Source of the DNA: CAYLLT01 sp964384465
GTDB lineage: Bacteria; Planctomycetota; Phycisphaerae; UBA1845; PWPN01
Assembly: GCA_964384465.1 (NCBI GenBank)
Contig: CAYLLT010000005.1
Span: 1 to 64,000 of the forward strand
Reading direction: 5' to 3'
DNA length: 64,000 nucleotides
This document shows positions 16,989 through 25,008 of this stretch, one piece after another (position 1 is the stretch's first letter; each line of letters begins with the position of its first letter). The notes under the pieces are model-generated. The model searched no databases, was not told the origin of the DNA, and was given only the letters and a program-made list of their open reading frames with translations. The position numbers and the translations under genes are program-made.

Positions 16989-17261
16989 GTGAGAATCGAA
17001 TCGCGTGCCCGTTTTCCGGGCGGGAATGCCCGAGTTGCGGCAGGTCTTGACGATGCCGGTACGCGCACGGTAGCGCAGGCGCTGGCTGCTGCGACGAATG
17101 CCGGCACGATCACAATCATCGGCGGCGGCGACAGCGCGGCGGCGGTCGAGGACTTCGGCCCCGCCGACCAGATGACGCACGTCAGTACCGGCGGCGGGGC
17201 GAGCATGGAGTTTCTCGAGGGCAGACCGTTCAAGGCGATCGAAGTGCTGGACGACCAATAA
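16989..17261 (+). pseudogene. pgk: 3' remnant of phosphoglycerate kinase
   Basis: From about 17049 the frame reads DDAGTRTVAQALAAATNAGT, then ITIIGGGDSAAAVEDFGPAD, QMTHVSTGGGASMEFLEGRP and FKAIEVLDDQ. This is the C-terminal end of PGK, including the GGGDSAAA and STGGGASMEFLEG nucleotide-site blocks. Only about 70 of roughly 395-400 residues are present. The 60 nt upstream in frame (16989-17048) do not match PGK. The N-domain and most of the C-domain are missing, so the fragment cannot be an active kinase. A low-GC cassette begins 60 bp downstream, and repeat debris lies upstream. An intact pgk must exist elsewhere if glycolysis runs, or the locus was misassembled. Confidence 0.8.
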
Positions 17262-17276
17262 AGCACGGCATATCAT
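17248..17276 (+). promoter_or_regulatory. Candidate promoter of the AAA/TOPRIM-like cassette
   Basis: TGGACG (17248-17253), 17 bp, TATCAT (17271-17276). The -35 element would lie in the last codons of the pgk remnant. Moderate match only. Confidence 0.4.
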
Positions 17277-17321
17277 AAATGTACATCCGTGTAACCGTCG
17301 GCGGATGCGAGGACACCTCTA

Positions 17322-18575
17322 ATGCTGACGAAGTTGCGCCTGCATAATTTCAAAACCTTCCTCAACTTTGAATCCGAGTTCACTCGACGTCATTTGTTGA
17401 TCGGAAAGAACAATAGCGGAAAGAGCAACCTGTGCATGGCCTTGCGGTTCCTCGGGGCAACCGCGACAGTTGACTATGCCACTGCTCTTGACGCTGTTCC
17501 AGGTGGTGTGGAGGGTTTCTGTCATTGGGGGCTTGATCCGGCAAAGAGCGAGTCTCGCGTCGCAGAGTATGGCTGCACATACGAGCTCTCCCTAGATGGT
17601 GAGCCCGTCAAATACGAATACGGTTTACATCTGCGCATTGAGAGACAGGGTTTATCTCCGTCTCCGACGCCAATCTCAGCGCGGACTGTACGTGAGCAAT
17701 TGAGGGTGTTCGGCGATGGATTCGGTGAAGCGTTGCTGCTTGACTCTGATGGATTCGCAGCACGCCTGCTAAATGAGGTCGGTCTCTTAAAAGGGGGCCA
17801 ACCAGGTTCTTACGATCAGTCTCGCTCGCCGGTCGATTCTTCCATGCTATCGAAGACGTATGAGCGAGACACAAATCGTTTGCTGACACATTTCAAGCGC
17901 GCACTCGCTTCTTCTGTCTACTATTCGCTGTCTCCCCCGCTAATGAGGCACGGGTGGCGGTTGTTCGATCAACCACAGGGGCTTGCGACGCACGAAGGGC
18001 TCGCGCCCTACGGAAATAACTTGCCCTTAGCACTGTTCCAGTTGAAGAATCAGGATGAGCCACGTTACCGTCGCGTAATCGAGTACCTTCATTTGATTGA
18101 ACCGGACATCGACTCGATTAACTTTTACGTGACACCGGATAATAAACCAGTTCCTTATTTGATTATGAAAGGAGGGAGAAAGACGAGCTGGGATAATCTT
18201 TCTGATGGAAGCCTGTGTGTGCTGGCTCTGGCCGCAATTTTCATGCAGACGGAGCGTTTGGAGGATATTCCGGGCTGGCCGGCAGCTCTCATCGTCGTCG
18301 AGGAACCGGAGAACAGCTTGTATCGCGGAGTTCTTCCCGGTCTATGGGAACAGCTATCCGGCGCTGCTCCGACCGCCCAATTCCTTTTTACCACTCATAG
18401 TCCTTATTTTCTCGATCTATTCGATCACGATCTCTCAAGCGTCACGCGGGTAAGAAGAGAAGGAAGTATCACGGTCGCGACACCACTTAGCGAATTTCAG
18501 GATCGCATCCAGCGCGAACGTGAGGAATCTGATGCCTCTCTGGGAGAGCAACATTTCCGGGAAGTCTTCGGGTGA
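17322..18575 (+). CDS. AAA-family (AAA_15/AAA_21, OLD-like) ATPase, first gene of a two-gene cassette
   Basis: The protein is 417 aa. Its ABC/SMC-type ATPase motifs are Walker A IGKNNSGKSNL (about 29-38), a signature-like DNLSDGSLCVLALAAIFM (about 290), Walker B ALIVVEEPENSLYRG (about 325) and a switch histidine in FTTHSPYFLDLF (about 355). It has no long coiled coil and no fused TOPRIM domain, unlike class-1 OLD or GajA. The stop overlaps the next gene's GTG start (GTGA), so the two are translationally coupled. Base composition is close to half GC by eye, against well over 60 percent around it, and the codon use is AT-rich: transferred DNA. The organisation resembles defence pairs such as AriA/AriB (PARIS) and RloA/RloB. 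Which family it belongs to is not determined. Confidence 0.9.
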   Translation: MLTKLRLHNFKTFLNFESEFTRRHLLIGKNNSGKSNLCMALRFLGATATVDYATALDAVPGGVEGFCHWGLDPAKSESRVAEYGCTYELSLDGEPVKYEYGLHLRIERQGLSPSPTPISARTVREQLRVFGDGFGEALLLDSDGFAARLLNEVGLLKGGQPGSYDQSRSPVDSSMLSKTYERDTNRLLTHFKRALASSVYYSLSPPLMRHGWRLFDQPQGLATHEGLAPYGNNLPLALFQLKNQDEPRYRRVIEYLHLIEPDIDSINFYVTPDNKPVPYLIMKGGRKTSWDNLSDGSLCVLALAAIFMQTERLEDIPGWPAALIVVEEPENSLYRGVLPGLWEQLSGAAPTAQFLFTTHSPYFLDLFDHDLSSVTRVRREGSITVATPLSEFQDRIQREREESDASLGEQHFREVFG

Positions 18576-19186
18576 TTGAACGAGTCCTGGCGATCTGTCA
18601 GGGGCCTAACGATATCGGCCTGCTGACCGGCCTAAGGGATCGTCTGGGCTGCGCTGCGGATGTTCGAAGTTCCTTAAATGATCCCGCTTTGCGGCAACGC
18701 GGGGTTCATCTCCTTCGAACAAATGCCAAGAGAATCTGGGTTGAAGCGCAAAGAACAGGTATCCATCTGGTCGTGCGCCTGACGGACAGTGACGGTCGCC
18801 CATTCCAGCAGATTCTACGTGAAGAAAGAAGCAGATTCCCCGAACCTGCTCAACCCTTCCTCGTCTGCGGTGTCTGTGATCCCGATGTGGAGCACTGGTT
18901 AAATCTTGATACGATATACGCCGCGGGGCGTCTGAACTTCGACCCTCAGGACTTGCCATCTGATCGTGTGGGTTATTCCAGCTTCATTAAACATCGGATT
19001 CAACTCGTTTCAGGAGGCAAGCGACCCGAGGATTATCGCGATTTCATTGCGCAGTTCGTCCGAGAAGCGCCAGACGAGACAATGAGGCGATGGCTCAAAG
19101 ACCAATCCTTCGGCGATTTCTACAGTGAGTGTGTGCGTGTGGCGAAATTACAACAAGATTGTCCTATCAGAGACGAACGAGGTTAA
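18572..19186 (+). CDS. TOPRIM-like / DUF4276-like partner protein of the AAA ATPase
   Basis: The protein is 204 aa with a GTG start at 18572 inside the ATPase stop. Three segments fit a TOPRIM-type fold: RVLAICQGPNDIGLLTGLRD at the N-terminus (usual pattern hhhhEGxxDxxxL, here Gln instead of Glu), HLVVRLTDSDGRPF (the DxD(G) segment, about 66-79), and CGVCDPDVEHWLNLD (about 103-117, like the Pro-Glu-x-Trp-Leu block of DUF4276 proteins). The Glu-to-Gln change at the usual general base is odd: either the metal site is altered or the alignment is off. The rest is helical. Low GC like its partner. The likely role is the effector of a defence system, by inference from context. It ends 11 bp before rpe. 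Confidence 0.7.
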   Translation: MIERVLAICQGPNDIGLLTGLRDRLGCAADVRSSLNDPALRQRGVHLLRTNAKRIWVEAQRTGIHLVVRLTDSDGRPFQQILREERSRFPEPAQPFLVCGVCDPDVEHWLNLDTIYAAGRLNFDPQDLPSDRVGYSSFIKHRIQLVSGGKRPEDYRDFIAQFVREAPDETMRRWLKDQSFGDFYSECVRVAKLQQDCPIRDERG

Positions 19187-19197
19187 CCGTCTTGTCA

Positions 19198-19893
19198 ATG
19201 GATGTTCGTTCACAGAATTGGCGATTATCTGAACCGCGAATTCGCATCGCACCGTCGCTGCTTTCGGCGGATTTCGCGCGGCTGGCGGACGAGGTGGCGC
19301 GGATTGAGGCCGGCGGGGCGGAGATCCTGCACCTGGACATCATGGACGGCCACTTCGTGCCGAACATCAGCTTCGGCATACCGGTCATCGAGAGGCTCCG
19401 GCCGCGATCGAAGCTGTTCTTCGATACGCACCTGATGATCTCGGAGCCGATGAAATACGCGGAGGCGTTCGTGCAGGCTGGCAGCGACCATCTGACCTTT
19501 CACATCGAGACGGCGCCGGAGCCGCTGCCGGTGATCGAGCTTATCCGCTCGCTCGGCGTCAGCGTGGGGATCACGTTGAATCCGGCCACGCCGGTGGACG
19601 CGATCGCTGCGGTGGTCCCCGCGGTCGATCTGGTGCTGGTGATGAGCGTGTGGCCGGGGTTCGGCGGTCAGAAGTTTATAGAAGCATCGCTCGAAAAGCT
19701 GCGGCGGGTGCGGGCGCTGGTCCGTGCGGATCAGCGGGTGGAGGTGGATGGGGGTATCGCCGCCGACACCATCGGTGCGGCGGCAGCGGCCGGGGCGGAT
19801 ACGTTCGTCGCCGGCTCGGCGGTTTTCGGGGCACCCGATCCGGTAGCGGCGATGAAGGAATTGGCCGAATTGGCGCAGAACGCCACAAGCTGA
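19198..19893 (+). CDS. rpe: Ribulose-phosphate 3-epimerase
   Basis: Rpe interconverts ribulose-5-phosphate and xylulose-5-phosphate in the pentose phosphate pathway. The 231-aa TIM barrel shows IRIAPSLLSADFARLADEV, LHLDIMDGHFVPNISFG (metal and catalytic Asp), FDTHLMISEP, MSVWPGFGGQKFIE (catalytic Asp region preceding), RVEVDGGIAADTIG and TFVAGSAVFGAPDP. The start ATG at 19198 gives a leader of about 15 residues before the conserved IAPS. That leader, and the 11-bp spacing to the foreign cassette, suggest the native 5' region was replaced by the insertion. High GC resumes within the first codons. Confidence 0.95.
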   Translation: MDVRSQNWRLSEPRIRIAPSLLSADFARLADEVARIEAGGAEILHLDIMDGHFVPNISFGIPVIERLRPRSKLFFDTHLMISEPMKYAEAFVQAGSDHLTFHIETAPEPLPVIELIRSLGVSVGITLNPATPVDAIAAVVPAVDLVLVMSVWPGFGGQKFIEASLEKLRRVRALVRADQRVEVDGGIAADTIGAAAAAGADTFVAGSAVFGAPDPVAAMKELAELAQNATS

Positions 19894-19960
19894 GTGCTGG
19901 AGCGGCGGCAACCGGTGTAAGGCGTCGCGCAAATATGGCCGGGAAGCGGACGAATTATCC

Positions 19961-20016
19961 GAGCCGCGACCGTGAGGGAGCGGTCCTCTGCGACCCGCTT
20001 CCTTACGGGCGCGGCT
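19961..20016. repeat. Dispersed inverted repeat
   Basis: GAGCCGCGACCGTGAGGGAG... is mirrored by CGCTTCCTTACGGGCGCGGC, an inverted pair of about 20-bp arms around a short loop. Confidence 0.7.
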
Positions 20017-20052
20017 GAGAGGCGCCTTCACTAGCCGCCGCCACCTCCTGCC

Positions 20053-20082
20053 TTGACCAGACTTTTGCCTCGCCCCTAGAAT
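20053..20082 (+). promoter_or_regulatory. Predicted sigma-70 promoter of the FG-GAP gene
   Basis: TTGACC (20053-20058), 18 bp, TAGAAT (20077-20082). The same -10 hexamer is used at 23347 by the PEP-CTERM gene. Confidence 0.55.
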
Positions 20083-20137
20083 ACCCGCAGATTCGTGAGC
20101 TTCCGGAGCTGAGCCCACCAGCTTTGGGGAATCTGGC

Positions 20138-20179
20138 GGGCCTTTGCCACGCCGTAGCGGCTTCGGCCACGCAGGCGGG
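20138..20179 (+). repeat. Direct repeat, upstream copy
   Basis: Centred on CCACGCCGTAGCGGCTTCGG. A second copy at 20268-20309 lies inside the signal-peptide region of the following gene and encodes LCHAVAASVVRAG. Confidence 0.75.
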
Positions 20180-20244
20180 CGGACGGAGCAGACCAAGCCT
20201 TGGGCTCCCGTGGTCATTCGTTCCAACCAGTAAGGACTCATCGC

Positions 20245-23235
20245 ATGGTGGGAAACAATCGTCGCCCCGGCCTCTGCCACGCCGTAGCGGCTTCGGTCGT
20301 GCGGGCGGGTTACGGTCTGATAACGACGCTCGCCCTGATTACCGGCGGTATATTACTCACCGGCTGCCCCGGATCCGGCATCACGCCGATCACCAGCACC
20401 GGTGGTTTTACCAGCGGCTCTCCCATTCCGACCGGCACGTCCGGAAACACGCCGCCCTTCTTTCAATTTACCGCCCCGCTGACCGACCTGTCCCGCGAGA
20501 TCGGAGACATCATCAACATCACCTGGCGGGTCGGAGATCCGGACAGCAACGCACTGATTGAGATCCTGCTCGATCCTGATGGAGCCTTCGGCAACAACAA
20601 CGAGCGCGTGGTGCTGCCGCTGGCATTGGAGGACAGCGGGGTCACTTCGTTCGATCTGGATACGAGAGCCCTGGGTCTGCCGCCGGCCAGTTATCGTGTC
20701 ATAGCCCGCATCAATGACGGGGTTAACCCCGAGCTGCTGGTCGTGGCGGCAGGAAACATCCTGCTGTTCGGCGCCGGGCTCCTGCCGGGAAACATTTCGC
20801 CGAGCATTCAGGTGACGGCCCCGATCACGAATCTGGGCGTGTCGCACACTGACGTGGTGAATATCGCTTATTGCGGCCGCGACCGCGATGATGGCGAGGA
20901 CGGCACCGTCCCCGATGTCGTCCTGCTCCTGGATTTCGACGACGATCCGACCAATGACCTCGATCTCAGCGGACCCGATGCGGCGATCAACCTGAGCAAT
21001 ATCTGCCAGGGCGGTTTGCCCCTGAACATTCCGGGTGCGATCGTCATCGGCTGTTTCAAGGACAATGATTGCGCCAACGTCAACAATGCGACACCGTTCG
21101 CATTGACGATCGATGTCGGTCTGTTTCCACCGACTCCCAACGGCGATCCCTATCGCGTTCGGGCCACCATGTGGGACCACACCAATCTGCCGGTGCACAG
21201 CTATGCGCCGGGTAACATCAGCATCACGGCGCTGGGATCGGGCGTGGTTGATTTGGGGACCGTCGGCCGCAGCATCAGCGGCACGAAATTCATCGGCAAC
21301 GACGCAGGCAACCATACGGGCACTAACGGTGTTGACATAGGCGACATCGACGGCGACGGGTTCGACGATTTTGTCATCGTGAGCAAGTTCGGCAGCACCT
21401 TCGGCGGGCAGAACGTCGGTTCAGCGCACATCGTTCTAGGCCGTGCTCAGAAATTCGGCAATGAAATTCCACTCAATAGCATCACGACTCTCTATCGGGG
21501 GGCACTCCTGACCATGGACGCGACGCCCGGCACGGACGGCATCGTGTCCGTCGCTCGAGTCACCGACCTGACCGGCGACGATCGGCCGGAGGTTATCTTC
21601 GGAATGCCCCTGGTGCTCCAATTCTTCGACGAGGCTGACGACGATCCCTGGGATTGCCCCGACCCCGACTTTGGCGCCGATCCAGTTATTGTCGGCTGTT
21701 ATCGCAGCTCCGGTCCCAGCTTCGCGGATCGGTTTCCCAACCCGTGGTCGGACACGAGTCTGTTCATATCGTTATTCCCGCGTCAGTGTGGGCAGGGCGA
21801 AGATTGCATCGGTGCCACCGATCATAACGACGTGCCGTTTGTCCCCCGTGCGACGAACCCGCCTCAGCCGCTCCCTTGCTCAAATGACTTGGTGTTCAAC
21901 GAGACGCCCATCGACGGCGGTTATGCCGTCATAGTCAGCAGCCAGAACACGATCGACGGCAATGTCATCGGTCTTGGAAGCGTGGGACAGGATTACGGCA
22001 ATGGCGCCCCGTTCGGCGTTCGCTTCCGCGGCGCTTGGTTTCCCCCGGAGGACCGGGATTTCTCGCAAACCGAGAGTGAACTGGCCTTGCTCCCTGACAA
22101 TCGCTTCGGCCAGACCGTCGCCACGATGCCTCTGATGACGAATACAACACTAGGCCTTTCTCCGCGGTTCGGTCCCAGCTTGTTGATTTCCGCACCTGGA
22201 GCGGCGGATGACCGAGGCAGGGTTTTCTATCTTTCGGGTAATGGCGATCTGACCAATACCGTACCCCTCCCAAATTCTCAGTCGCTGCCCTTCTACGTGA
22301 AGGGCGCCGGACCGTGCCCGAATGTAGGCCGCGGCAGGTTCTTCCCGCGCGGCTGGGCTTCAATCGCGGGAGCCGCCATCGGGGATCACCTCGGCTACGG
22401 GACGTCGGCCGGCGATTACAACCTCGATGGCAGCTTCGACATCGCCTGTGGGGCGCCGGGTGCGGACCGCAATGGGATTGTCGATAGCGGTATCGTATAC
22501 GTCATCTTTGGCCGGCCGGATTTTTCGCCGCCGGATCTGCAATTGACCAATCCACCCCGCATGGAGATTCGCGGCACCAACTCGGGTGACCAATTCGGAG
22601 CGATGCAGACGTTGGTGGGGGATGTCAACCACGACGGACTGCCCGACCTGGCGTTCGCTTCGGAGTTGGCCGACGGCCCCGGTGGCGTGGATTCCGGTTT
22701 CATCGGTATCCTTTTCGGCGGCCGGCGGCTGACGGGCGAAAACATCTTTACCGTCAATCAGGTGGCGACTGCCCAACTCCCCGGGACGAAAATCTTCGGC
22801 ATCCAACCGAACGGTCGGGCCGGCGCGATGATCTCGAATGTGGGGGATTTCAACGGGGATGGCACGGATGATCTGCTCATCAGCGCTCCCGGGGAGACTC
22901 TCACCCTTAACGGGCAGACACGTCGCGGTGTGGCTTATCTGATCTTTGGCGGGCCTCACCTGAACAACGCTACCCTGAGTTTGTCTCAAATCGGTACCCC
23001 TCAATTGCCGGGTATGTTCTTCGTGACGCCCTACATTACGGGGAGTGCAGACGATGCTCCGATCGATGGGGTGGCTTCGGCCGGCGATGTGAATGGCGAC
23101 GGCTTCGCCGATATCCTGATCGGCGTCAGCACGGCTGATTTCGTGAACCCGTTGGAGCCCAGCCAGCGGAGAGTCGACGCCGGCGAATGTTATCTCATTT
23201 ACGGCAGCAACACTGGCTCCAACAGCCTCCAATAA
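20245..23235 (+). CDS. FG-GAP repeat (integrin-alpha-like) surface lipoprotein
   Basis: The protein is about 996 aa. The start at 20245 follows AAGGA by nine bases. The signal has lipobox LLTGC (Cys41), unusually late because residues about 9-22 come from the direct repeat. Two Ig/cadherin-like segments (about 60-330) precede a propeller of FG-GAP units with calcium-loop signatures DIDGDGFDDFVI, DLTGDDRPEVIFG, DYNLDGSFDIACG, DVNHDGLPDLAFA, DFNGDGTDDLLIS and DVNGDGFADILIG. That pattern predicts a seven-bladed Ca-binding beta propeller on the cell surface, likely for adhesion or protein and polysaccharide binding. It is followed by a PEP-CTERM gene with its own promoter. Confidence 0.88.
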   Translation: MVGNNRRPGLCHAVAASVVRAGYGLITTLALITGGILLTGCPGSGITPITSTGGFTSGSPIPTGTSGNTPPFFQFTAPLTDLSREIGDIINITWRVGDPDSNALIEILLDPDGAFGNNNERVVLPLALEDSGVTSFDLDTRALGLPPASYRVIARINDGVNPELLVVAAGNILLFGAGLLPGNISPSIQVTAPITNLGVSHTDVVNIAYCGRDRDDGEDGTVPDVVLLLDFDDDPTNDLDLSGPDAAINLSNICQGGLPLNIPGAIVIGCFKDNDCANVNNATPFALTIDVGLFPPTPNGDPYRVRATMWDHTNLPVHSYAPGNISITALGSGVVDLGTVGRSISGTKFIGNDAGNHTGTNGVDIGDIDGDGFDDFVIVSKFGSTFGGQNVGSAHIVLGRAQKFGNEIPLNSITTLYRGALLTMDATPGTDGIVSVARVTDLTGDDRPEVIFGMPLVLQFFDEADDDPWDCPDPDFGADPVIVGCYRSSGPSFADRFPNPWSDTSLFISLFPRQCGQGEDCIGATDHNDVPFVPRATNPPQPLPCSNDLVFNETPIDGGYAVIVSSQNTIDGNVIGLGSVGQDYGNGAPFGVRFRGAWFPPEDRDFSQTESELALLPDNRFGQTVATMPLMTNTTLGLSPRFGPSLLISAPGAADDRGRVFYLSGNGDLTNTVPLPNSQSLPFYVKGAGPCPNVGRGRFFPRGWASIAGAAIGDHLGYGTSAGDYNLDGSFDIACGAPGADRNGIVDSGIVYVIFGRPDFSPPDLQLTNPPRMEIRGTNSGDQFGAMQTLVGDVNHDGLPDLAFASELADGPGGVDSGFIGILFGGRRLTGENIFTVNQVATAQLPGTKIFGIQPNGRAGAMISNVGDFNGDGTDDLLISAPGETLTLNGQTRRGVAYLIFGGPHLNNATLSLSQIGTPQLPGMFFVTPYITGSADDAPIDGVASAGDVNGDGFADILIGVSTADFVNPLEPSQRRVDAGECYLIYGSNTGSNSLQ

Positions 23236-23324
23236 ATCCATAAATGACTGTGTGGACTATGGTTATCGATTTTCGACCATTTTATTATTTTTTGCGTAAA
23301 GTTCATTTTTTGGGAATTTTTGTC

Positions 23325-23352
23325 TTGACACGCTAGATTGTTCATGTAGAAT
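23325..23352 (+). promoter_or_regulatory. Sigma-70 promoter of the first PEP-CTERM gene
   Basis: TTGACA (23325-23330), 16 bp, TAGAAT (23347-23352), preceded by an AT-rich stretch (23270-23320) that could act as an UP element. Confidence 0.7.
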
Positions 23353-23359
23353 GCAACCA

Positions 23360-23458
23360 ACTTGGAGAGAGAGCTGACTTCCGAGGGGAGGTCAGTCGGA
23401 GGGTCAGATCCGGGCGCGGCTGGGTGCGCGAAGCAGCCTCCGGATATGGAGTGGGAAA
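23360..23458 (+). promoter_or_regulatory. Structured 5' leader of the PEP-CTERM gene
   Basis: Predicted untranslated leader of about 100 nt. Two possible hairpins: CTGACTTCC/GGAGGTCAG and ATCCGG/CCGGAT. GGAG lies seven bases before the ATG. No known riboswitch was recognised. Confidence 0.4.
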
Positions 23459-24142
23459 ATGCTCTCCAAGATATTACATCTCGTAAAGCGGCCGTTCTTC
23501 TCCCTGGTTATTATCGGTGCATCAGTTTCGCCTGCCTTCGCTGGTGAGACGATCTTGGGAAATTCCGGCTGGAAAGCGGTGTGGGCTCCTTCCTTCGACG
23601 ACTATCTGGACATCACGTTAGATGGATACGATGGTAACGCGGTCTTCATTCAGAAATCGGCCCAGTTCACCGCCCCGCCGGGGCCGGGTGGTTTTCCCGC
23701 CATTCCGATCCAGTTCACGCAGATTGCTTTTCCGGCAGCGGAGTACATCGTCATCAACGATGAGAGCATTTTGAACTCCACCGGAGCGTCGTGGGGTGAT
23801 TTCCATTTTCTATTGATCGACCACGCCGACGCGGCATTCGACCCCGCGCTGACTAATGCTTCCTCTCCCAACGGTTTTGACACCTTCCCGTTCGTCAATC
23901 AGGCGTTCAGCGATAGCAACCACGCCTTCGATGTGTCGGGAGGAGTGGTTCCCAATGGCGGGAGTTGGTTCCCCGGCGCTACACCTGGGGACGGTCAGTT
24001 ATGGATTGATGTCGTTCCCCACGAAAATACACCTTACACGACCTTTACCTTCAAAGAGATACCGACACCCGAGCCGACTACTGCCATCCTGCTGGCGATG
24101 GGCATGCTGTTCTCGATCCGTCGCCGCGGCCGGTTCGTCTGA
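23459..24142 (+). CDS. PEP-CTERM sorted surface protein
   Basis: The protein is 227 aa. It has a signal peptide (MLSKILHLVKRPFFSLVIIG, cleavage near AFAGE), an Asp/Pro-rich beta-type mature region, and a classic exosortase signal: PTPEPTTA, hydrophobic ILLAMGMLFSI, basic RRRGRFV. It should be cleaved by the exosortase at 12589-13551 and anchored to the extracellular matrix. It stands alone between its own promoter and terminator, so it is expressed separately from the exosortase operon. Function of the mature domain is unknown. Confidence 0.9.
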   Translation: MLSKILHLVKRPFFSLVIIGASVSPAFAGETILGNSGWKAVWAPSFDDYLDITLDGYDGNAVFIQKSAQFTAPPGPGGFPAIPIQFTQIAFPAAEYIVINDESILNSTGASWGDFHFLLIDHADAAFDPALTNASSPNGFDTFPFVNQAFSDSNHAFDVSGGVVPNGGSWFPGATPGDGQLWIDVVPHENTPYTTFTFKEIPTPEPTTAILLAMGMLFSIRRRGRFV

Positions 24143-24172
24143 TCGTCTGAATCGATGCATATCATTGCATTG

Positions 24173-24201
24173 GCCGGTGCGGCTCCCGCACCGGCTTTTT
24201 T
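24173..24201 (+). terminator. Rho-independent terminator after the PEP-CTERM gene
   Basis: GCCGGTGCGG/CCGCACCGGC stem with a CTC loop, then six T. Confidence 0.9.
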
Positions 24202-24298
24202 ATTGCACCGCTTCCCGGTCTTGAAAAACCGCCTCACTGGCCGATCTCGAGACTTCAGATTTTAAGTCGCCGGTCACAATGCGGTATGCTGAGAGAGG

Positions 24299-24844
24299 AT
24301 GAATATTGTCCTCATCGGATACCGGGGCAGCGGGAAATCGGCCGTCGGTCGCGCATTGGCGGATCGACTCGGCTGGCCCCTCATCGACACCGACGCGCTG
24401 ATCGAACAGTCCGCGGGGATGAGCATCCGCGAGATCTTCGAGCGGCGCGGCGAGGCGAGCTTCCGTGAACTGGAATCGCGGGCGATCGCCGACGTCGCCC
24501 GCCGTGACCGGCAGATCATCAGCCTGGGCGGCGGCGCGATCCTCCGCGAGGAAAATGTGGCCGCGGTAAAATCGAGTGGAAGGCTGATATGGCTGACCGC
24601 CCCGCCCGAGGTGCTGTGGGAGCGGATTTGCCGCGACACGGCCACGCGGAGCAGTCGCCCCGATCTCACACCGGCCGGCGGGCTCCAGGAGGTGCGCGAC
24701 GTTCTGTCGCGCCGCACGCCCGATTACGAGCGTGCCGCCGATATTCAGGTGGACACCGGCGGTCAATCCGTCGTGGAGATTGTGGACCGGGTCCTGCATT
24801 GGCTCGATCTGTCTGAGACACCGGATCAACTCAACGGGCGGTGA
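24299..24844 (+). CDS. aroK: Shikimate kinase
   Basis: AroK phosphorylates shikimate at O3 in aromatic amino-acid synthesis. The 181-aa protein has P-loop GYRGSGKSAVGRALA, Asp and Arg of the shikimate site (DTDALIEQSAG, FRELESRAI), LGGGAILREEN, and lid arginine region RPDLTPAGGLQEVRDVLSRR followed by TPDYERAADIQVDT. Length is normal. The start is ATG at 24299, preceded by GAGAGG. Confidence 0.95.
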   Translation: MNIVLIGYRGSGKSAVGRALADRLGWPLIDTDALIEQSAGMSIREIFERRGEASFRELESRAIADVARRDRQIISLGGGAILREENVAAVKSSGRLIWLTAPPEVLWERICRDTATRSSRPDLTPAGGLQEVRDVLSRRTPDYERAADIQVDTGGQSVVEIVDRVLHWLDLSETPDQLNGR

Positions 24845-25008
24845 CGCCAATCGAAGCTTGGTCGTCAGGCCAGCACGTCCGCACCCCTGCTTAACAACCG
24901 GAGCACCGGCCGAGATCAGCGGTGACGGGTCCGGTTCGCGTTTCTTGACACGCACCAAGTTTGGTATTAGTTAGGGTATTCTTCCCACGGTTTGGAGGGC
25001 GGTCTGCC

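Larger units (their letters stand above)
19894..20244. other. Spacer with two dispersed repeats and a promoter
   Basis: No gene was seen. It holds a palindromic repeat (19961-20016), a promoter (20053-20082) and a 42-bp unit (20138-20179) that recurs inside the next gene. Confidence 0.6.

Noticed and set aside
23360..23458. Cyclic-di-GMP riboswitch in the PEP-CTERM leader (GCGCGAAGCAGCCTCCGGAT)
   Set aside because: Only a partial likeness to CGCAAAGCC; the CACGCACAGGGCAAACC half is absent.
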